From the NCBI GenBank assembly GCA_008932955.1, contig WBXE01000077.1, forward strand, positions 1 to 10,427: a stretch of 10,427 bases of DNA, read 5' to 3'. Positions 5,765-10,427 of this stretch are shown here, piece after piece; within the stretch, counting starts at the first letter, position 1, and the number at the start of each line of letters is the position of its first letter. Source of the DNA: Verrucomicrobiota bacterium. Its GTDB lineage: Bacteria > Verrucomicrobiota > Verrucomicrobiia > Verrucomicrobiales > Akkermansiaceae. The notes beneath the pieces were generated by a model, which did not search any database, was not told where the DNA came from, and saw only the letters and a program-made list of their open reading frames with translations. Both the position numbers and the translations under genes were made by a program.

Positions 5765-6541
5765 GTGCTCGCCAAACGCATCATCCCCTGCCTCGACGTC
5801 ACTGATGGCCGCGTCGTCAAAGGCGTCAATTTTGTCGATCTCATGGATGCCGGCGACCCGGTGGAATGTGCCTTGGCCTACAATGCCCAGCAAGCCGATG
5901 AACTCGTCTTTCTGGACATTACCGCCTCCTCGGACCGCCGCCGCACCATGATCGATGTGGTTCGCCGCACCGCCGAGCATTGCTTCATTCCACTGACCGT
6001 TGGCGGCGGCATCCGCAGCGTCGAGGACATGCGTGAAATGCTCCTGGCCGGTGCTGATAAGGTGGGCATCAACACCGCTGCAGTCAACCAGCCCGAATTG
6101 GTGAATGCCGGTGCCAAGGCGTTTGGCAGCCAATGTATCGTCGTGGCCATCGATGCCAAACGCGAGGCTCCCGGTAAGTGGACCGTCTACACCCATGGCG
6201 GGCGCAACTCCACCGGCCTCGACGCCGTGGCATGGGCCACCCAAGTCTGGCGCCGCGGCGCCGGCGAAATCCTCCTCACCAGCATGGACGCCGACGGCAC
6301 CCAAGCCGGTTACGACGTCGAACTGACCGCCGCCATCTCGTCCGCCGTCGGCATCCCAGTCATTGCCAGTGGCGGTGCCGGCACCCTCGATCACATGGTC
6401 GATGTCCTCCAAGCCGGCAAGGCCGACGCCGTGCTCGCCGCCAGTATTTTTCACTTTGGCATGTTCACCGTCGCAGACGCCAAGCGCCACTTCGCCGCCC
6501 ACGGCATCCCAGTGCGCCCACCCTGCCAGGCGGCATCTTGA
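5765..6541 (+). CDS. hisF: Imidazole glycerol phosphate synthase, cyclase subunit HisF
   Basis: 258 residues. With the glutaminase HisH it converts PRFAR and ammonia to imidazole glycerol phosphate (histidine synthesis) and AICAR (purine salvage). It is a cytoplasmic TIM barrel. The start is GTG at 5765, giving MLAKRIIPCLDVTDGRVVKG, the canonical N-terminus. This puts the two catalytic aspartates exactly at the standard numbers: Asp11 (PCLDV) and Asp130 (VVAIDAK). Phosphate-binding loops VGGGI and ASGGAGTLDHM are intact, as is the DITAS strand. An ATG at 5729 would add twelve residues absent from the family. It is an isolated his gene with no hisH, hisA or hisI beside it, so histidine genes are scattered here. 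Its leader is the GTCTTGC repeat. A weak 5-bp hairpin (6560-6576) follows the stop. Confidence 0.97.
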   Translation: MLAKRIIPCLDVTDGRVVKGVNFVDLMDAGDPVECALAYNAQQADELVFLDITASSDRRRTMIDVVRRTAEHCFIPLTVGGGIRSVEDMREMLLAGADKVGINTAAVNQPELVNAGAKAFGSQCIVVAIDAKREAPGKWTVYTHGGRNSTGLDAVAWATQVWRRGAGEILLTSMDADGTQAGYDVELTAAISSAVGIPVIASGGAGTLDHMVDVLQAGKADAVLAASIFHFGMFTVADAKRHFAAHGIPVRPPCQAAS

Positions 6542-6631
6542 GCGGTTAAGCGGCTCACCGTCGGAAAAATGCCGACAGTGGCATGCTTTTGCCTCGACCG
6601 CGACACCGACTCTTGTTATACGCAACTCTGA

Positions 6632-7351
6632 ATGAGTGCCGAACCATCACCTGCGATCAACCAGCCACTTGCGCCAGACTCGTCCCCACCACGCGCCATT
6701 GGGCCACCACCTCCCGAGTGGCTGCTGGTGTGCTTGCAAGATCCCTTCGACGGCGTCGGCGATTCTAGCTCCATCGCCCGCGCTACCGTGCCTGCTGCTG
6801 ACGGCAACCTGACCCACCAATGGATGTTAGAGACAACCCTTGAAATCAACCCGCCACGCTTCTTCGCCAGTTGGGCCACCCGTGGCAACTTCATCCTCGA
6901 CCTGAGCGTCAGCGCCACCACCCTAGGCACTTGGGGTGGCACCGTCTCAACCGGTTCGGGCCGCGGCAACTGCCGGGTGATGGTGATGCGTGACGGCGAC
7001 AACAAGCCGCAGTTTACGCTCGAGTCCAACGCCCGTCACGCCCCTGAGATAACCATGCCGCCCCCCGCCCAGCAGCGGTTTCTCAACGCCGACATCGCCT
7101 TCGAACTCAATGGCAAAAGCGGCCTCAGCGCCAGCGCGGTGGCAGTCATCTCCAGCATGCCGTGGTCGCGCCTCATCGCCGGTTCCAGCGTGGCGACCCA
7201 AGGCCTGGCCTTCGATGGCAAATGGCGCCACAACCTCGCCATTGGCGATGGCGACGCGCTGGTGCCGGGCAGCTGGGCGTTTGCAGTGATGTCGCCGCAG
7301 ACCTATGAGGAACTCTGCGCCGCCAACGGCTGGCAGCCGCATGTGATGTGA
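6632..7351 (+). CDS. Hypothetical protein, unrecognised, probably beta-rich
   Basis: 239 residues; I do not recognise it. The first 30 residues are Pro/Ser-rich and likely disordered (SSPPRAIGPPPPEWLLVCLQ). The rest has alternating hydrophobic patterning and many Thr, Ser and Gly, suggesting a beta-sandwich-like fold: FFASWATRGNFILDLSVSAT, GNCRVMVMRDG, LNADIAFELNGKSG, ASAVAVISSMP. It has no signal peptide, membrane segment or catalytic motif that I can name. The ATG at 6632 is the first in frame after a stop, with TTATAC about 10 bp upstream but no clear -35. It stands 90 bp after hisF on the same strand. Its stop codon is followed at once by a heptamer array, and the next gene converges on it. 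Coherent amino-acid usage over the whole length supports a real gene. Confidence 0.7.
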   Translation: MSAEPSPAINQPLAPDSSPPRAIGPPPPEWLLVCLQDPFDGVGDSSSIARATVPAADGNLTHQWMLETTLEINPPRFFASWATRGNFILDLSVSATTLGTWGGTVSTGSGRGNCRVMVMRDGDNKPQFTLESNARHAPEITMPPPAQQRFLNADIAFELNGKSGLSASAVAVISSMPWSRLIAGSSVATQGLAFDGKWRHNLAIGDGDALVPGSWAFAVMSPQTYEELCAANGWQPHVM

Positions 7352-7360
7352 ACCCGCAAC

Positions 7361-7472
7361 CCGACCTCCGACCTCCGACCTCCGACCTCCGACCTCCGAC
7401 CTCCGACCTCCGACCTCCGACCTCCGACCTCCGACCTCCGACCTCTGACCTCTGACCTCTGACCTCCGACCT
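7361..7472. repeat. Heptamer tandem array, 16 units of CCGACCT/CTGACCT
   Basis: 112 bp with an unbroken 7-bp period: twelve CCGACCT (7361-7444), three CTGACCT (7445-7465) and a final CCGACCT (7466-7472). It begins nine bases after the stop of the 6632-7351 gene and its last base is the final base of the TAA stop of the minus-strand aminotransferase gene. It therefore fills the whole convergent spacer. There are no spacers between units, so it is not CRISPR. Confidence 0.97.
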
Positions 7473-8677
7473 TAGGCCGCCAGCATCTTGAGGGCATCAG
7501 CTAGATAGGCGTATTCCGCCAAATGATTGTGCAGATGAGCGGAAACGCGGAAATACCGCCGCGCCCCAATCGTCATAAACGGCACCTCGATCCGAAAACC
7601 GGCGTACAGACGGGCTTGTTCCTGGTCTAGGCTGCGGCTCACCCGCGGGTTTTGCCAACACTCCGGCAGCGGGATGGTGGCCATGCTGCCGAGCATGCCA
7701 GCGGGACACGGCGCCTCCACCTCGAGTGCGGCACAGAGGAGGCGGCGGGCTTGACAGGCGAGGCTGTGATTGTGGCGGCGCAGCGTCGGCCAGCCGCCGG
7801 GCAGCTGGCCACCTAACCAATCGATAGCCTCGGCCACGCACAACCAGGCGCTTGGATCGCAGGTACCGGCCCAGTCGAAGCGATCTTGGAAGGAGGAGAA
7901 CCCGGCGCGGGGCGAGTTATTGCCGTGGCTGATGACGGCGGGTTGAAGCTTTGCCTGGCAATCTTCGCGAGCCCACAGGAAGGCGCTGCCCTTGGGCGCA
8001 CATACCCATTTGTGGAGGTTGCCGCAATACCAGGCGGCCTGCAGCGACCTGAGGTGGAGCGGCAGCATGCCCGGCGCGTGGGCCCCATCGACGAGCGTCT
8101 CCACGCCGCGGGCGGCGAGCTCGCGCACGATCCGGCCAATCGGCAAAACCATGCCACTGGCGCTGGTCACATGGTCGATCATCGCATACCGGGTGCGCGG
8201 CGTGACCGCTCCCAGGATGGCTTCCACCGCGGCGTCGGCCCCGCTCAGCGGAAAGGGAATTGGCGCAACGATGACTTTGGCCCCGGCCCGCCGCGCACTT
8301 TCCGTTAGAACATTGCGGCACGCGTTGTAGTCGAGGTTGGTGGTTAGAACCGCGTCGCCGCGGCGCAGTGGCCACGAGCGGACCACGGCATTGACCGCGC
8401 AGGTGGCATTGGTGACGAAAACCACGTCGCGCGGCCTGGCTCCGATAAAAGCTGCGAGCGCAGCACGCACGGGTTGCAGGCGGCTTTCGAGTTGGCGCCA
8501 GAGGAATTCCACGGGTGAGGCTTCCATTTGCCGGCGCAAGGAATGTTGGAGCGTGAGGATGGGCTTGGGACAGGCACCAAACGAGCCATGGTTGAGAAAT
8601 ACCAATTCGGCGTCCAGCTCCCAATGCTGACGCATCGGCGCAGGCGCGGGTCGCGATAACGGCTCTGGCAAAGTCAT
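7472..8677 (-). CDS. Class V aminotransferase-fold PLP enzyme, isopenicillin-N-epimerase-like
   Basis: 401 residues from the ATG at 8677, near the roughly 400 of this group. Fold type I PLP enzyme, probably cytoplasmic. The N-terminal LVFLNHGSFGACPKP (about 25-39) is the hallmark of the CefD-like subgroup. Also seen are VFVTNATCAVNAV (PLP phosphate side), DHVTSASGMVLPI, LVDGAHAPG with the PLP-pairing Asp197, and NLHKWVCAPKGSAFLW with the predicted Schiff-base Lys223. All core residues look intact. Subgroup members include amino-acid epimerases and cysteine desulfurase-like or lyase enzymes, so the substrate is unknown and beta-lactam synthesis should not be assumed; no penicillin genes are nearby. 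The frame is open up to 8776, but the extra residues look non-coding. A start at 8635 is also possible. It is divergent from the sugar isomerase gene and convergent with the hypothetical gene, hence monocistronic. Confidence 0.9.
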   Translation of the reverse strand: MTLPEPLSRPAPAPMRQHWELDAELVFLNHGSFGACPKPILTLQHSLRRQMEASPVEFLWRQLESRLQPVRAALAAFIGARPRDVVFVTNATCAVNAVVRSWPLRRGDAVLTTNLDYNACRNVLTESARRAGAKVIVAPIPFPLSGADAAVEAILGAVTPRTRYAMIDHVTSASGMVLPIGRIVRELAARGVETLVDGAHAPGMLPLHLRSLQAAWYCGNLHKWVCAPKGSAFLWAREDCQAKLQPAVISHGNNSPRAGFSSFQDRFDWAGTCDPSAWLCVAEAIDWLGGQLPGGWPTLRRHNHSLACQARRLLCAALEVEAPCPAGMLGSMATIPLPECWQNPRVSRSLDQEQARLYAGFRIEVPFMTIGARRYFRVSAHLHNHLAEYAYLADALKMLAA

Positions 8678-8896
8678 GGCCCGAGGGTGCCGCCCAACCC
8701 GCCCGCCGCAAAGCCAATTCTCGCTGTCGGCGGCTGGCCTCACGACTCCTGACATAGGGACAGACAAATAATCCAATCTGTGGTTAATCTATCCGGCTAC
8801 TGGAATCCCACTTCGGCGCTCGGGTTGGAGCCGCCACCCCCCAAACGCCGCTGCCTGCGCGCTCCACGCTTGCAATCCAGCACCACTCGCCTTGTG

Positions 8897-9877
8897 ATGA
8901 CTGGCATGGACCACTTGGCACGCGCCCGCAACGTCATCGATATGGAAACCGCAGGTCTGCGCCGCATGGCCGAGCGCCTCGACGCAAGTTTGGTCGAGGC
9001 GATTGGAATCCTCCACCGCACGCTCGACCAGCGCGGGAAAATCGTGGTGGTGGGCATCGGCAAATCCGGCAACATCGGCCACAAGATCGCCGCTACCTTC
9101 AATTCCACCGGGGCTACCGCCGTGCTGCTCAATTCCCAGGATGCCTTGCACGGCGATCTGGGCTTACTCTCCGATGGCGACGCAGTCATCGCCATGTCCT
9201 ACTCCGGGGAAACCCGCGAATTGTTGGACCTACTGCCCTTCATCAAGCGCTTCGAGGTCAATGTCATTGCGCTGACCGGCAAGCCCGACTCGACACTGGC
9301 GCGGCTCAGTGATGTGACGCTGGACACCTCAGTGGAGCGCGAGGCCTGCCCGATGAACCTCGCACCGACCAGTTCCTCTACCGCCATGCTGGTGATGGGC
9401 GACGCGCTGGCAATGGTGTTATTGGAAGACCGCGGCTTCACCGAAGAGGACTTCGCCCGCTATCACCCCGGCGGCTCGCTAGGCCGCGCCTTGCTTACCC
9501 GCGTGTCCGACATCATGCGCGCCGACGCCGCCCTGCCCACCGTGCCGGAGGCGGCCACCGTGCTCGACGCGCTGCAAGCCATGCATCGCGCCCGCGCTGG
9601 CGCCTGCTTGATTCTAAGCTCCTGCGGCAAGCTCGCCGGTGTCTTTACCCACGGCGATTTCGCCCGTGCGTTCCAGCAGGACCCTCTGTTAGGTGAAAAG
9701 CCGGTGGCAGGGTTAATGACCCGCCAACCGGTGACCGTGCGCGCCGATGCGCTGGCAGTGGAAGCGATCAAGTCCATTGGCAAAAACCGCATCGATGACA
9801 TCATCGTGCTCGATGCGGAGGGCATCCCCATCGGCCTCATCGACACCCAAGACCTCGCGCGCCTCAAAATCGTCTGA
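8897..9877 (+). CDS. kdsD: D-arabinose 5-phosphate isomerase, KdsD/KpsF/GutQ family
   Basis: 326 residues from the ATG at 8897, matching the usual 320-330. It converts ribulose 5-phosphate to arabinose 5-phosphate, the first step of KDO synthesis for lipopolysaccharide, in the cytoplasm. SIS domain at about 45-175: VVVGIGKSGNIGHKIAATF, ALHGDLGLL, MSYSGETREL and REACPMNLAPTSSSTAML. The active-site lysine (GKSG), SGE and the HPGG histidine (RYHPGGSLGR, about 189-197) are present. Two CBS domains follow (about 205-262 and 270-326). The frame is open from GTG 8780, but the first 39 residues (Pro/Arg-rich) do not resemble the family. ATG 8897 or 8906 fits, the latter giving MDHLARARNVIDMETAGL. No kdsA, kdsB or kdsC is adjacent, so the paralogue type (kdsD, gutQ or kpsF) is assigned only by family. 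Confidence 0.93.
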   Translation: MTGMDHLARARNVIDMETAGLRRMAERLDASLVEAIGILHRTLDQRGKIVVVGIGKSGNIGHKIAATFNSTGATAVLLNSQDALHGDLGLLSDGDAVIAMSYSGETRELLDLLPFIKRFEVNVIALTGKPDSTLARLSDVTLDTSVEREACPMNLAPTSSSTAMLVMGDALAMVLLEDRGFTEEDFARYHPGGSLGRALLTRVSDIMRADAALPTVPEAATVLDALQAMHRARAGACLILSSCGKLAGVFTHGDFARAFQQDPLLGEKPVAGLMTRQPVTVRADALAVEAIKSIGKNRIDDIIVLDAEGIPIGLIDTQDLARLKIV

Positions 9878-10042
9878 GATAGGGGCAAAGACCGAAGACA
9901 AGAGTCCTTGAAAAGCCTAAGTTGTTGCCAATGAGTCATGTTTTTGAAGTGCCGCCATCTCTGAATTGATTGACGACTTATAAATGTTGATTTTGGATTT
10001 TTGAAGTGAGCTTGTTTATGCGGACGCTCGTGTCCAAGCTCA

Positions 10043-10063
10043 AATCATCAATCATCAATCATC
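10043..10063. repeat. Three tandem heptamers AATCATC
   Basis: Three exact 7-bp units, AATCATC at 10043, 10050 and 10057, followed by a partial AAT. It has the same period as the 7361-7472 array but a different sequence. Confidence 0.85.
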
Positions 10064-10077
10064 AATTCTCTTCGTCC

Positions 10078-10105
10078 TTGGTCTGAGGCTCCGCCTCGCT
10101 AGAAT
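10078..10105 (+). promoter_or_regulatory. Candidate promoter for the flavoprotein gene
   Basis: The -10 TAGAAT at 10100-10105 matches the sigma70 consensus at five of six positions. A weak -35 TTGGTC lies at 10078-10083 with a 16-bp spacer. A GAGGC/GCCTC hairpin sits inside the spacer region. Confidence 0.35.
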
Positions 10106-10120
10106 AGATCTTCCTCTCTT

Positions 10121-10152
10121 GTCTTCTGTCTTCAAGTCTTCTGTCTCTTCAA
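10121..10152 (+). repeat. GTCTTCT leader repeat before the flavoprotein gene
   Basis: GTCTTCTGTCTTCAA at 10121-10135 is followed directly by GTCTTCTGTCTCTTCAA at 10136-10152, a direct repeat differing by a 2-base insertion. It ends three bases before the start codon and resembles the hisF leader at 5726-5761. Confidence 0.65.
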
Positions 10153-10155
10153 CTC

Positions 10156-10427
10156 ATGACCCATCAACGCATAACTCACGCCACGCCCCACATCGCCGTC
10201 ATCGGTGGCGGACCCGCGGGACTGCGCGCAGCCGAGGTGGCGGCGGCGGCCGGTGCCCAGGTCTCCCTGTTTGATGGCAAACCATCGGTGGGTAGGAAAT
10301 TCCTCGTCGCAGGCAAAGGCGGACTCAACCTAACTCATGGTGAAGATCCTAAAAACTTTGCCAGCCGCTACTCTGGAGCTGACCAAGCTGCCGGATTCTG
10401 GCCGGGCATATTGCGCGAGTTCGGCCC
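10156..10427 (+). CDS. FAD-dependent flavoprotein, PP_4765-type (HI0933/BaiN superfamily), 3' end outside window
   Basis: The first 90 codons are in the window. After a 12-residue lead the protein has a Rossmann dinucleotide fold, IAVIGGGPAGLRAAEVAAAA (GxGxxG-type), for the ADP part of FAD. It continues VSLFDGKPSVGRKFLVAGKG and GLNLTHGEDPKNFASRYSG. The motif GRKFLxAGKGGLNLTH distinguishes the PP_4765-like branch from the wider HI0933/BaiN group, which usually has GGGRCNxTN there. Family members are NAD(P)/FAD-dependent oxidoreductases of unproven substrate, cytoplasmic. The ATG at 10156 is the only sensible start. It is preceded by the CU-rich repeat leader and has no Shine-Dalgarno. Nothing can be said of the C-terminal half. 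Confidence 0.88.
   Translation, partial: MTHQRITHATPHIAVIGGGPAGLRAAEVAAAAGAQVSLFDGKPSVGRKFLVAGKGGLNLTHGEDPKNFASRYSGADQAAGFWPGILREFG

Larger units (their letters stand above)
9878..10155. other. 278-bp spacer between kdsD and the flavoprotein gene
   Basis: AT-richer than its surroundings. It contains a 7-bp tandem repeat at 10043-10063, a short hairpin GAGGC/GCCTC at 10085-10097, a candidate promoter at 10078-10105 and a pyrimidine leader repeat at 10121-10152. I find no coding region or RNA gene. Confidence 0.6.

Noticed and set aside
6560..6590. Terminator after hisF
   Set aside because: Only a 5-bp stem with a 7-nt loop, and the TTTT run is about 10 bases away; too weak to call.
5570..6625. 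Long minus-strand frame opposite hisF
   Set aside because: Antisense shadow of the unmistakable hisF; composition is His/Gly/Asp-rich as expected from complemented codons.
7361..7472. CRISPR array
   Set aside because: Units are 7 bp and contiguous, with no spacers and no cas genes nearby.
7303..7497. Minus-strand open frame through the heptamer array encoding a repetitive GGRRSEV peptide
   Set aside because: Any 7-bp repeat without a stop gives a 7-residue periodic peptide. It overlaps both flanking genes and has no start context.
8780..8896. N-terminal extension of the KdsD-like protein from GTG 8780
   Set aside because: Pro/Arg-rich and unlike the family; the normal length is reached from 8897 or 8906.
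9926..9940. Fourth fragment of the CACTGA element (GCCAATGAGTC)
   Set aside because: Only about 11 bases shared with copy 3, too short to separate from chance.

Overview
This is GC-rich bacterial DNA with eleven protein genes that I support. Two of them run off the window: a type II secretion ATPase at the left edge and a flavoprotein at the right edge. The mix suggests a Gram-negative bacterium with a lipopolysaccharide or KDO-type outer membrane. It has a GspE/GspF/GspG-type secretion or pilus cluster, an arabinose-5-phosphate isomerase, a scattered nuoA and hisF, Pro/Ala-rich accessory proteins, CU-rich leaders with no Shine-Dalgarno, and palindromic and heptamer repeats in nearly every spacer. 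A member of the Verrucomicrobiota or the wider PVC group fits this picture. That placement is an inference from gene style, not proven here.

Layout. Bases 1-3018 hold gspE (5' end missing), gspF and a gspG-like pseudopilin, all on +. They look like one transcription unit building the inner-membrane platform and pseudopilus. Bases 3084-3764 (+) encode a low-complexity Pro/Ala/Arg-rich protein with a conserved-looking helical C-terminus. A REP-like palindromic repeat has been duplicated and translated inside it. Bases 3974-4767 on - hold nuoA, apparently alone, behind a 103-residue protein with a winged-helix look and a terminator between the two. Bases 5174-5443 (+) are a cysteine-free type B ribosomal protein L31. 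Bases 5765-6541 (+) are hisF with a GTG start. Bases 6632-7351 (+) encode an unrecognised 239-residue protein. It converges on a PLP enzyme of the isopenicillin-N-epimerase-like class V aminotransferase group (7472-8677, -). Bases 8897-9877 (+) are a KdsD/KpsF-type sugar isomerase, and 10156 onward (+) starts a PP_4765/HI0933-type flavoprotein.

Apart from the gsp block, the genes are unrelated housekeeping singletons and do not form a pathway. The least ordinary material is in the spacers. An approximately 89-bp palindrome built from CACTGA words occurs as two full copies in opposite orientations and one half copy, and the stem changes in both arms together between the two full copies. A perfect-period 7-bp array of 16 units fills the spacer between two convergent genes up to a stop codon. 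Related GTCTTSY heptamer leaders lie directly in front of the start codons of hisF and the flavoprotein gene. I see no transposase, phage gene, CRISPR array, tRNA or rRNA.
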